From Azoarcus_F sp048158365 (GTDB lineage Bacteria > Pseudomonadota > Gammaproteobacteria > Burkholderiales > Rhodocyclaceae): a stretch of DNA of 64,000 nucleotides. The position numbers were made by a program, and so were the translations under genes. The notes beneath the pieces were generated by a model. It was not told where the DNA came from and searched no databases. It was given only the letters and a program-made list of their open reading frames with translations. The stretch is from the NCBI GenBank assembly GCA_048158365.1, contig JBLLNL010000002.1. One strand, 5' to 3'. Positions 36,218-43,415 of the stretch are shown here, one piece after another; the first letter of the stretch is position 1; every line of letters begins with the position of its first letter.

Positions 36218-36844
36218 ATGTCACAGTTTTTCTCGCTGCACCCCGAGCAACCACAGCCACGTCTGATTCGCCAGGCCGCACAGATCATGCGATCGGGCGG
36301 GCTGGTGGTCTTTCCGACCGACTCGGCCTACGCGCTCGGCGGCCATATGGGCGATGCCGCACTGCTGCAACGCATCCGGCGCATTCGCGACGTCGATGAC
36401 CGGCACCATTTCACGCTGATGTGTCGCGACCTGTCCGAGATCGGCACCTATGCCCGGGTCGATAACAGCCAGTACCGTCTGCTCAAGGCGACCACGCCGG
36501 GGACCTACACCTTCATCCTTGAAGGTACCAAGGAACTGCCGCGTCGGGTCATGCACCCCAAGCGCAAGACCATCGGCCTGCGCGTGCCGGACCACCCGGT
36601 CGTGTCGGCGCTGCTGGCCGAACTGGGGGAGCCCATCCTGACCTCCACGCTGTTGTTGCCCGGCGATGACCTTCCGCTGACCGACCCGGACGAAATTGGG
36701 GAGCGCATCGGAAAACAGATCGATCTGATCATCGAGGCCGGATTCTGCGGTCCCGAGGCCACGACCGTGATCGATTTGACTTCGGGCACGCCGGTGCTGG
36801 TCAGGGCTGGGCGGGGCGATCTCAAGGTCTTCGGCCTGGATTGA
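36218..36844 (+). CDS. yciO: YciO family protein (Sua5/TsaC-like fold)
   Basis: This 208-residue protein of the YrdC/Sua5/YciO superfamily matches E. coli YciO (206). It has MSQFFSLHPEQPQPRLIRQAAQIMRSGGLVVFPTDSAYALGGHMGD, then RHHFTLMCRDLSEIGTYARVDNSQYRLLKATTPGTYTFILEGTKELPRRVMHPKRKTIGLRVPDHPV. The relative TsaC/Sua5 makes threonylcarbamoyl-AMP for tRNA t6A; YciO itself is only weakly active in that reaction in reported work. It sits 48 bases after rnm and is likely co-transcribed with it. Confidence 0.9.
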   Translation: MSQFFSLHPEQPQPRLIRQAAQIMRSGGLVVFPTDSAYALGGHMGDAALLQRIRRIRDVDDRHHFTLMCRDLSEIGTYARVDNSQYRLLKATTPGTYTFILEGTKELPRRVMHPKRKTIGLRVPDHPVVSALLAELGEPILTSTLLLPGDDLPLTDPDEIGERIGKQIDLIIEAGFCGPEATTVIDLTSGTPVLVRAGRGDLKVFGLD

Positions 36845-36899
36845 GCGTCGGGACATTGCACAATATTGTCGGTCTGGGAAGGAACGAGTCGCCCGCCTC

Positions 36900-36908
36900 T
36901 GCTAGAAT
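36900..36908 (+). promoter_or_regulatory. Possible extended -10 promoter before the M50 protease gene
   Basis: TGCTAGAAT has the TG-N-TAGAAT form of an extended -10 element, about 34 bases upstream of the ATG at 36942, with no clear -35. It would separate the M50-trpS-scpAB-rluB genes from the yciO unit. Confidence 0.35.
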
Positions 36909-36941
36909 CGCGCGTTTCACGCGGTCTTCCGCGTCAGGCAA

Positions 36942-37601
36942 ATGGAAACACTGATCCCGACGATTGCCATCTGGGCACTACCGGTCCTGCTCGCGATTAC
37001 GCTGCACGAGGCTGCTCACGGCTACGTCGCGCGCCACTTTGGGGATCCAACTGCCGATCTGGCCGGCCGGATCACACTGAATCCGTTCAAGCACATCGAC
37101 CCGGTCGGTACGATTCTGGTGCCCATCGGGATACTTGCGGCGAGCACGATGATGGGCGGCGGTGGGATCCTGTTTGGCTGGGCCAAGCCGGTTCCGGTCA
37201 ATTTCGGACGTCTGCGCAATCCCAAGGGGGACATGCTGTGGGTGGCCGCGGCTGGCCCGTTCATGAATCTGGTGATGGCGATCGGCTGGGCCTTGCTACT
37301 CAAATTCGCGGTCGCGACCCCCGGCGCTAGTTATTCCGATGCCTTGTCTCACATGGCGATCGCGGGCATTACGATCAATGCTGTGCTGATGTTCCTCAAC
37401 CTGCTGCCGATTCCGCCGCTCGACGGTGGACGGATCGCAGTGAGTCTGCTGCCGGGACGGTTGGCCTGGCAATTCGCACGTATTGAGCCCTACGGCTTCC
37501 CCATTCTCCTGATTCTGCTATTTACCGGCGTACTGGGATCAATCCTCTGGCCGCTGATCAGTGGTTTTCGCGCCGTCCTGACAACCCTTTTCGTGATCTA
37601 G
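36942..37601 (+). CDS. Site-2 protease-like M50 membrane metalloprotease
   Basis: This 219-residue integral membrane zinc metalloprotease is of the short M50B type with no PDZ domain. The zinc site is HEAAH in LLAITLHEAAHGYVARHFGD; the third ligand lies in LNLLPIPPLDGGRIAVSLLP. About five hydrophobic segments surround them, including GTILVPIGILAA and WVAAAGPFMNLVMAIGWALLLKF. The substrate is unknown; RseP-type sigma-E signalling is not implied because this short subfamily differs from RseP. It is followed by trpS after 10 bases and often neighbours trpS and scpA in proteobacteria. Confidence 0.88.
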   Translation: METLIPTIAIWALPVLLAITLHEAAHGYVARHFGDPTADLAGRITLNPFKHIDPVGTILVPIGILAASTMMGGGGILFGWAKPVPVNFGRLRNPKGDMLWVAAAGPFMNLVMAIGWALLLKFAVATPGASYSDALSHMAIAGITINAVLMFLNLLPIPPLDGGRIAVSLLPGRLAWQFARIEPYGFPILLILLFTGVLGSILWPLISGFRAVLTTLFVI

Positions 37602-37611
37602 ATTCAAGACT

Positions 37612-38814
37612 ATGTACGCAGAACGCGTTCTCTCCGGCATGCGCCCGACCGGGCGTCTCCATCTCGGCCACTATCACGGCGTGCTCAAGAACTGGGTCAA
37701 ACTGCAGGAGGAATACCCCTGCCTGTTCTTTGTCGCAGACTGGCATGCGCTGACGACCAATTACGATGCACCCCAGATCATCGAGGAGAGTGTGTGGGAC
37801 ATGCTGATCGACTGGCTGGCCGCCGGCGTCGACCCCAGTCAGGCCACGCTGTTCATTCAATCGCGTGTTCCGGAACATGCCGAACTGCATCTGCTGTTGT
37901 CGATGATGTGTCCGCTGGGCTGGCTCGAGCGGGTGCCGACCTACAAGGACCAGCAGGAGAAACTGTCGAGCAAGGACTTATCCACTTACGGCTTCCTGGG
38001 CTATCCGCTGCTGCAGTCGGCCGACATCCTGATCTACCGTGCCGACAAGGTGCCGGTGGGCGAGGATCAGGTGCCGCACGTGGAGATCACCCGCGAGGTT
38101 GCGCGTCGCTTCAATCACCTCTATGGCCGCGAACCGGGTTTCGAGGACAAGGCCAAGGAGGCGGTCAAGAAGCTCGGCTCGAAGCGGGCGCGGCTTTACT
38201 ACCACTTGCGCACGCGCTTCCAGCAGGAGGGTGAGGATCAGGCGCTGGAGCAGGCGCATGCGCTGCTAGAGGAGGCCCAGAATCTGAGCATGGGTGATCG
38301 GGAACGGCTGTACGGCTATCTCGAGGGCAGCAGCAAGATGATCCTGGTCGAACCGGATGCGCTGCTCACCGAGGCGGCACGTATGCCGGGTCTGGACGGT
38401 CAGAAGATGTCGAAGAGCTACGGGAACACGATCTTCCTGCGCGAGGAGCCCGATTCGGTCACGAAGAAGATCAGGACCATGCAGACCGATCCGGCGCGCG
38501 TGCGCAGAACCGATCCCGGTGATCCTGGCAAGTGTCCGGTATGGCAGTTTCACGAGATCTACTCGGACGACGGCACCCGCGACTGGGTTCAGCAGGGTTG
38601 TCGGAGTGCCGCGATCGGCTGCCTGGATTGCAAGCAACCGGTCATCGACGCGGTGCTGACGGAGCAGGCGGCGATGCGCGAGCGTGCGCAACCCTATGTC
38701 GACGATCCGTCGCTGGTGCGCAACATCATCGCGGACGGATGTGAGCGGGCGCGAAAACTGGCGCAGGAGACCATGCGTGATGTGCGTGAATCCATGGGGC
38801 TGTCGTACTCCTGA
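37612..38814 (+). CDS. trpS: Tryptophan--tRNA ligase
   Basis: This 400-residue class I aminoacyl-tRNA synthetase charges tRNA-Trp. The HIGH equivalent lies in SGMRPTGRLHLGHYHGVLKNW, the Trp-binding region in FVADWHALTTNY, and the KMSKS loop in LDGQKMSKSYGNTIFL. It is longer than E. coli TrpS (334) because of a C-terminal segment with four cysteines (CPVWQFHEIYSD, GCRSAAIGCLDCK), a form seen in Xanthomonas-like and related gammaproteobacteria. This segment has a possible metal-binding cluster, an inference only. RBS spacing and start are normal. Confidence 0.95.
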   Translation: MYAERVLSGMRPTGRLHLGHYHGVLKNWVKLQEEYPCLFFVADWHALTTNYDAPQIIEESVWDMLIDWLAAGVDPSQATLFIQSRVPEHAELHLLLSMMCPLGWLERVPTYKDQQEKLSSKDLSTYGFLGYPLLQSADILIYRADKVPVGEDQVPHVEITREVARRFNHLYGREPGFEDKAKEAVKKLGSKRARLYYHLRTRFQQEGEDQALEQAHALLEEAQNLSMGDRERLYGYLEGSSKMILVEPDALLTEAARMPGLDGQKMSKSYGNTIFLREEPDSVTKKIRTMQTDPARVRRTDPGDPGKCPVWQFHEIYSDDGTRDWVQQGCRSAAIGCLDCKQPVIDAVLTEQAAMRERAQPYVDDPSLVRNIIADGCERARKLAQETMRDVRESMGLSYS

Positions 38815-38865
38815 TGGACGGCGGCTCATGCTGGTCGAGCCTCGTCTGCCCGTGCTGAGTTCGCC

Positions 38866-39696
38866 ATGAATCGACCGCTGGACCTCGTTCCGATCGAGAG
38901 CGTCGAACAGATTGCGGCGGTGGTGCGCCTGTACGGCGAGCCGCTGCTCGAGCTTCCCAAGGATCTTTACATTCCGCCGGATGCGCTGGAGGTCATTCTC
39001 GACGCGTTCGAGGGGCCGCTGGATCTGTTGCTGTATCTGATCCGGAAATCGAACCTGGACATCCTCGACATTCCGATGGCGCCGCTGACGGCACAGTATC
39101 TTGTCTATGTCGAGGCGATGCGCAGACACAATCTGGAACTCGCCGCTGACTATCTGTTGATGGCCGCGATGCTGCTCGAGATCAAGTCGCGGATGCTGCT
39201 GCCGCGACCGTCTCGCGACACCGCGGACGACGAGAATGATCCGCGCGCAGAACTGGTGCGACGGCTGCTGGAATACGAGCAGATGAAGATGGCGTCGATT
39301 CGGCTGGACATGGTGTCCAGAGTCGGGCGCGACTTCGAACGGGTGGGTGTGTTCGTCGCTGAAAAGCTGGTCGAGCGACACCCCGAGGTCAGTCTTCACG
39401 ACCTTCAGCTGGCGTGGCTGAATGTGATCAGGAAGGTGCGCCTGACCCGGCATCACACCGTCAAACGTGATGAACTGTCGGTGCGGGAGCACATGAGCAC
39501 CATTCTCCGGCGGCTGTCCGGTGGTGCTTTCATCGTGTTCGACAGCCTGTTCGAGCCCCGACTCGGTGCGCCTAGCCTGGTGGTGTGTTTCCTGGCCGTG
39601 CTCGAACTGGTCAAGGAACGGCTCGTCGATTTGTCGCAGAACGAGCCGTTCTCGCCGATTTACGTCAGACTAGCGGATGCGCCCGGACACGCCTGA
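38866..39696 (+). CDS. scpA: Segregation and condensation protein A
   Basis: This 276-residue kleisin subunit of the SMC-ScpAB complex acts in chromosome organisation. The core is FEGPLDLLLYLIRKSNLDILDIPMAPLTAQYLVYVEAMRRHNLELAADYLLMAAMLLEIKSRMLLP, the SMC-neck-binding region; the C-terminal winged helix is in the KERLVDLSQNEPFSPIYVRL section. The protein has a longer N-terminal extension than B. subtilis ScpA. It overlaps scpB by 20 bases, so the pair is translationally coupled. No smc gene is nearby. Confidence 0.93.
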   Translation: MNRPLDLVPIESVEQIAAVVRLYGEPLLELPKDLYIPPDALEVILDAFEGPLDLLLYLIRKSNLDILDIPMAPLTAQYLVYVEAMRRHNLELAADYLLMAAMLLEIKSRMLLPRPSRDTADDENDPRAELVRRLLEYEQMKMASIRLDMVSRVGRDFERVGVFVAEKLVERHPEVSLHDLQLAWLNVIRKVRLTRHHTVKRDELSVREHMSTILRRLSGGAFIVFDSLFEPRLGAPSLVVCFLAVLELVKERLVDLSQNEPFSPIYVRLADAPGHA

Positions 39697-40270
39697 AGGC
39701 TGCAAGCGCATCATCGAGGCGGCGCTGCTGGCCGCCGGTGCGCCGCTGTCGGTGACGCAGTTGCGCAGATTGTTCGACCCGGATCCGGGTGGGGATCTGG
39801 TGCGCCGGTTGCTTGACGAACTCAGGCAGGACTGGGAGAGCCGCGGGGTGGAACTGGTGCAGCTCGCTTCGGGCTGGCGGTTTCAGACCCGGCCGGAGTG
39901 CCAGCCGTACCTGGACCGATTGAAGGAAGAACGGGCGCCACGCTATTCCCGTGCGGTGCTTGAAACCCTGGCGATCATCGCCTACCGTCAGCCGGTGACG
40001 CGTGGAGACATCGAGGACATTCGCGGCGTGGCAGTGTCGCCCAACGTGATCAAGGCACTCGAATCGCGTGGCTGGATCGATGTCGTGGGTCATCGCGACA
40101 CGCCCGGAAGGCCGGCGCTGTTTGCGACGACCCGTCAGTTCCTCGATGACCTCGGTCTGCGCACGCTGACAGAATTGCCGGCTTTGACCGAAATTGAAAG
40201 GATCATGGATCTTGTCGAAAGCAAAGAAATCTCGCAGCCCCTTGCGTCCCCCGACGCGCAAAGCGACTGA
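39677..40270 (+). CDS. scpB: Segregation and condensation protein B
   Basis: This 197-residue ScpB dimerises and binds ScpA in the SMC condensin. Two winged-helix domains are visible: CKRIIEAALLAAGAPLSVTQLRRLFDPD (first) and APRYSRAVLETLAIIAYRQPVTRGDIEDIRGVAVSPNVIKALESRGWIDVVGHRDTPGRPALFATTRQFLDDLGLRTLTELP, the second carrying the conserved ILAIIAY(R/K)QP signature. The 3' end overlaps the start of rluB by about 59 bases in a different frame. Confidence 0.93.
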   Translation: MRPDTPEGCKRIIEAALLAAGAPLSVTQLRRLFDPDPGGDLVRRLLDELRQDWESRGVELVQLASGWRFQTRPECQPYLDRLKEERAPRYSRAVLETLAIIAYRQPVTRGDIEDIRGVAVSPNVIKALESRGWIDVVGHRDTPGRPALFATTRQFLDDLGLRTLTELPALTEIERIMDLVESKEISQPLASPDAQSD

Positions 40271-41231
40271 GCCGTCGGAATCGGGACGGCATCGCCGACC
40301 GCCGGCGGAGACCGATGCGCGGATTGCGGCGCGTTCTGCGGATGATGCGGGTCAAGCCCGCCGGCCGGTCCCACGTGGTGGTCGGTCCTCACGCCATGAA
40401 CCGGCGGTCGAGCCGGAACGACTGCAGAAGGTACTGGCGCAAATGGGCATCGGATCGCGTCGCGAGGTGGAGGAATGGATCACCGCTGGCAAGGTCCTGG
40501 TCAATGATCAGACTGCAACGCTCGGGCAGAAGATCGGGCCGGGTGATCGGGTCAAGTACAACGGAAAGCTGATTCCGCTGAAGTTCCAGACCCGCACGCC
40601 CCGCCTGCTGATCTATCACAAGCCGGAGGGAGAGATCGTGTCACGCGAGGATCCCGACGGGCGACCGACGGTGTTCGAACGCCTGCCGATCGTGCGCAAG
40701 GGACGCTGGATCGCGGTCGGTCGACTCGATTTCAACACTTCCGGTCTGTTGCTGTTCACCAACGACGGGACACTGGCCAACCAGTTGATGCATCCGCGTT
40801 ACGAACTCGAGCGTGAATACGCGGTAAGGCTGCTGGGTCAATTGACCGATGAGCAGATCGAGTCACTGACCAGCGGCATCGAACTCGAGGACGGACCCGC
40901 ACGATTCATCAGTCTCAGCGATGCCGGCGGCGAGGGCATCAATCATTGGTATCGCGTGAGCCTGATGGAGGGCCGAAATCGGGAGGTCCGGCGGATGTTC
41001 GAGGCCGTGGGATTGACGGTGAGCCGCCTGATGCGTGTGCGTTACGGGCCGGTTACCCTGCCGTCCCGGCTCAAGCGCGGGATGTGGATGGAACTGCCTG
41101 AGGAGGAGGTGTGTGCGATCGCCGGATTGCCTCGGCCCCGACAGCAGGCAGGCACGGGCGATGCCAGGAAGCGTCAGACGCGCGTTCACCGGACGGTTCC
41201 ACGGACGGTTCCGGCTGGAAAGGAGCGTTGA
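40212..41231 (+). CDS. rluB: 23S rRNA pseudouridine(2605) synthase RluB
   Basis: This 339-residue protein modifies U2605 of 23S rRNA in E. coli. After a basic, disordered N-terminus (KAKKSRSPLRPPTRKATEPSES...) it has an S4 domain (ERLQKVLAQMGIGSRREVEEWITAGKVLVNDQ) and the RsuA-type catalytic domain with VGRLDFNTSGLLLFTNDG (catalytic Asp), REYAVRLLG and EGRNREVRRMFEAVGLTVSRLMRVRYG. TTG 40212 was chosen because AAAGGA lies 9 bases upstream; an earlier TTG at 40194 is in frame. The reading frame begins inside scpB. A basic C-terminal tail (RKRQTRVHRTVPRTV) follows the catalytic domain. Confidence 0.9.
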   Translation: MSKAKKSRSPLRPPTRKATEPSESGRHRRPPAETDARIAARSADDAGQARRPVPRGGRSSRHEPAVEPERLQKVLAQMGIGSRREVEEWITAGKVLVNDQTATLGQKIGPGDRVKYNGKLIPLKFQTRTPRLLIYHKPEGEIVSREDPDGRPTVFERLPIVRKGRWIAVGRLDFNTSGLLLFTNDGTLANQLMHPRYELEREYAVRLLGQLTDEQIESLTSGIELEDGPARFISLSDAGGEGINHWYRVSLMEGRNREVRRMFEAVGLTVSRLMRVRYGPVTLPSRLKRGMWMELPEEEVCAIAGLPRPRQQAGTGDARKRQTRVHRTVPRTVPAGKER

Positions 41232-41343
41232 CGGGTCGGGAGCATCGCGTCGGTCCCGGTGGGTGCGTTCCCAGTCCGGTAGGCCGGCCCGCCCCGGTGG
41301 GTGCGCCCGCTTTACGGCGGGTCGTTTGCGTTCAGACGCAAAA

Positions 41344-41372
41344 TTGCCTGCGGCGCACTTCAGGGTTATAAT
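41344..41372 (+). promoter_or_regulatory. Sigma-70 promoter of the rimP-nusA-infB operon
   Basis: TTGCCT (41344-41349) and a perfect TATAAT (41367-41372) are separated by 17 bases, the consensus spacing. Transcription would start near 41380, giving a leader of about 90 bases that holds two terminator-like hairpins before the rimP ATG. No tRNA gene precedes rimP here, unlike metY-rimP in E. coli. Confidence 0.8.
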
Positions 41373-41383
41373 CGAAAAGCTTT

Positions 41384-41415
41384 GATGGGGCACTTAGGTG
41401 CTCGCATCATTTTTT
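41384..41415 (+). terminator. First leader hairpin with T-tract, possible attenuator
   Basis: GATG..GCAC (41384 on) folds with GTGC..CATC (to 41408) around TTAG, followed by a six-T run at 41410-41415. The stem has internal mismatches. It lies just downstream of the predicted start site of the rimP operon. Confidence 0.5.
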
Positions 41416-41436
41416 CCGGTTGGGATCAACAGGGAT

Positions 41437-41456
41437 GGGCGTTTCGCCCTTTTTTT
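41437..41456 (+). terminator. Second leader terminator, GGGCG-TTT-CGCCC followed by seven Ts
   Basis: GGGCG (41437-41441) and CGCCC (41445-41449) form a perfect stem with a three-base loop, followed directly by TTTTTTT. It is a textbook intrinsic terminator lying 16 bases before the rimP start codon and downstream of the operon promoter, so it must be read through or regulated. A comparable element before rimP occurs in other gammaproteobacteria. Confidence 0.75.
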
Positions 41457-41471
41457 ATTTGTGGGTCTGGA

Positions 41472-41900
41472 ATGGACGTCGAACGACTGATCGAACAGGT
41501 TGCCGCCGGCCTCGGGTACGAACTGGTCGATATCGAGCTGTCGCCGAAGGGGCGCTTGATCCGCGTATTCATCGATATCGAGCGGGGGATCAACGTGGAC
41601 GATTGTGCCGCGGTGAGCAATCAGTTGTCGCGGGTCTTCGAGGTCGAGAACGTGGATTACGACCGTCTCGAGGTATCGTCGCCGGGGCTGGATCGGCCCC
41701 TGAAGAAAGCCGCCGATTTCGAACGCTTCGCAGGGTCCGAAATTCAGTTGCGACTCAGCATGCCCATGGGCAACCAACGTAACTTCGTCGGGGTGCTGAG
41801 TGGATTGGTCGATGGCAAGGTTTTGTTGCGTACAGATAAGGGCGAACTGTCGTTCGCATTCGAAGAAATCGAAAAAGCACGCCTGGTTCCCAGGTTTTGA
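41472..41900 (+). CDS. rimP: Ribosome maturation factor RimP
   Basis: This 142-residue RimP is needed for 30S subunit maturation. It shows LIEQVAAGLGYELVDIELSPKGRLIRVFIDIERGINVDDCAAVSNQLSRVFEVENVDYDRLEVSSPGLDRPLKKAADFERFAGSEIQLRL, the near-complete family pattern (VSSPGLDRPL is diagnostic), and a C-terminal SH3-like beta-barrel. ATG 41472 is preceded by GTCTGGA. It is first in the rimP-nusA-infB-rbfA-truB chain; nusA starts 26 bases later. Confidence 0.95.
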   Translation: MDVERLIEQVAAGLGYELVDIELSPKGRLIRVFIDIERGINVDDCAAVSNQLSRVFEVENVDYDRLEVSSPGLDRPLKKAADFERFAGSEIQLRLSMPMGNQRNFVGVLSGLVDGKVLLRTDKGELSFAFEEIEKARLVPRF

Positions 41901-41926
41901 GCACTTGGATGTGGAGGTTTTGATAG

Positions 41927-43402
41927 ATGAGCCGCGAAATACTGCTGCTTGTGGATGCGCTGGCGCGCGAGAAGAACGTCGATAAGGACGTCGTTTTTGC
42001 CGCGCTCGAATCAGCACTGGCGTCCGCAACCAAGAAGCGCATTCACGACGACGCGGACGTGCGGGTCACGATCGATCGAGAGACCGGCGATTACGAGTCG
42101 GCGCGACGCTGGCTGGTGATGTCGGACGAGGACGTCGTGAACGATGAAGCCGAGATGGGCATCATCGATGCGCGCGACGTGGTGCCCGACATCCAGATCG
42201 GTGAATACATCGAGGAGCCCCTCGAGCCGATCGACTTCGGCCGGGTGGGTGCACAGGCGGCCAAGCAGGTGATTCTGCAGCGCATTCGCGACGCGGAGCG
42301 GGAGCAGGTCCTCAACGATTTCCTGGAACGCAACGAGCACCTCGTGTCAGGTTCGATCAAGCGGATGGAGCGCGGCAATGCGATCATCGAGGTCGGCCGA
42401 CTGGAGGCGGTCATCCCGCGCGATCAGATGATCCCACGGGAGAACCTTCGGGTCGGTGACCGGGTCAGGGCTTTTCTGCTTCGTATCGACCGCAGTGCGC
42501 GTGGTCCTCAGTTGATCCTGTCGCGCACGTCTGCGGACTTTCTCGGCAAGTTGTTCGAACTGGAAGTACCCGAGATCGAGGAGGGTCTGCTCGAGGTCAA
42601 GGCCTGCGCCAGGGATCCGGGCCTGCGCGCCAAGATCGCGGTGCAGTCTCACGATCAGCGCATCGATCCGATCGGCACGTGCGTCGGCCTGCGTGGCTCC
42701 AGGGTGACGGCGGTGCGCAACGAGATTGCCGGCGAGCAGATCGACATCATCGTCTGGTCGGCCGATCCGGCACAGTTCGTGATCGCGGCCCTGCAGCCGG
42801 CCGAAGTGGTGTCCATCGTCGTCGATGAAGAAAACCACAGCATGGATGTCGTGGTCGACGAGAACAATCTGGCGATCGCGATCGGTCGGAGCGGGCAGAA
42901 CGTCAAGCTGGCGTCCGAACTCACCGGCTGGACTATCAATCTGATGAGCGAGGAAGAGTCTGCCCAGAAGACGGACGCCGAGCGTCATGAGTTGCGCGAG
43001 CTCTTCATGACCAAGCTCGACGTGGACGAGGAATTGGCGGATATCCTGATCGACGAGGGTTTCACGTCGCTCGAGGAGATTGCCTATGTCCCGCTCGCCG
43101 AGATGCTGGAGATCGAAGCCTTCGACGAAGAGACGGTCAACGAGCTCAGGGACCGGTCGCGCAACGTCTTGCTGACCGAGGCCATCGTCACCGAGGAACA
43201 GCTCGAGAAGGTCACCGACGAGCTTCTGAACCTCGAAGGTATGGACAAGACACTGGCCGCCACGCTGGCACAGAACGCCATTCGCACGCGCGATGATCTG
43301 GCTGACCTGGCGGTTGACGAACTGGTCGAGATCACCGGAATCGATGCCGAGCGTGCGGCTGCGCTGATATCGGTTGCGCGTGCGCACTGGTTCGAAGAAT
43401 GA
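41927..43402 (+). CDS. nusA: Transcription termination/antitermination protein NusA
   Basis: This 491-residue RNA polymerase-binding factor controls pausing, termination and antitermination. The N-terminal RNAP-binding domain is MSREILLLVDALAREKNVDKDVVFAALESALASATKK. The S1 domain includes LVSGSIKRMERGNAIIEVGRLEAVIPRDQMIPRE. Two KH modules follow (DPIGTCVGLRGSRVTAVRNEIAGEQIDIIVW; LAIAIGRSGQNVKLASELTGWTINL). The C-terminal pair of acidic AR repeats matches the longer gammaproteobacterial form (E. coli 495). GGAGG lies 9 bases upstream of ATG 41927. Confidence 0.96.
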   Translation: MSREILLLVDALAREKNVDKDVVFAALESALASATKKRIHDDADVRVTIDRETGDYESARRWLVMSDEDVVNDEAEMGIIDARDVVPDIQIGEYIEEPLEPIDFGRVGAQAAKQVILQRIRDAEREQVLNDFLERNEHLVSGSIKRMERGNAIIEVGRLEAVIPRDQMIPRENLRVGDRVRAFLLRIDRSARGPQLILSRTSADFLGKLFELEVPEIEEGLLEVKACARDPGLRAKIAVQSHDQRIDPIGTCVGLRGSRVTAVRNEIAGEQIDIIVWSADPAQFVIAALQPAEVVSIVVDEENHSMDVVVDENNLAIAIGRSGQNVKLASELTGWTINLMSEEESAQKTDAERHELRELFMTKLDVDEELADILIDEGFTSLEEIAYVPLAEMLEIEAFDEETVNELRDRSRNVLLTEAIVTEEQLEKVTDELLNLEGMDKTLAATLAQNAIRTRDDLADLAVDELVEITGIDAERAAALISVARAHWFEE

Positions 43403-43415
43403 AGGGAGGGAATCA

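Noticed and set aside
41232..41343. A tRNA (metY-like) gene before rimP as in E. coli
   Set aside because: No cloverleaf can be formed in the gap after rluB.
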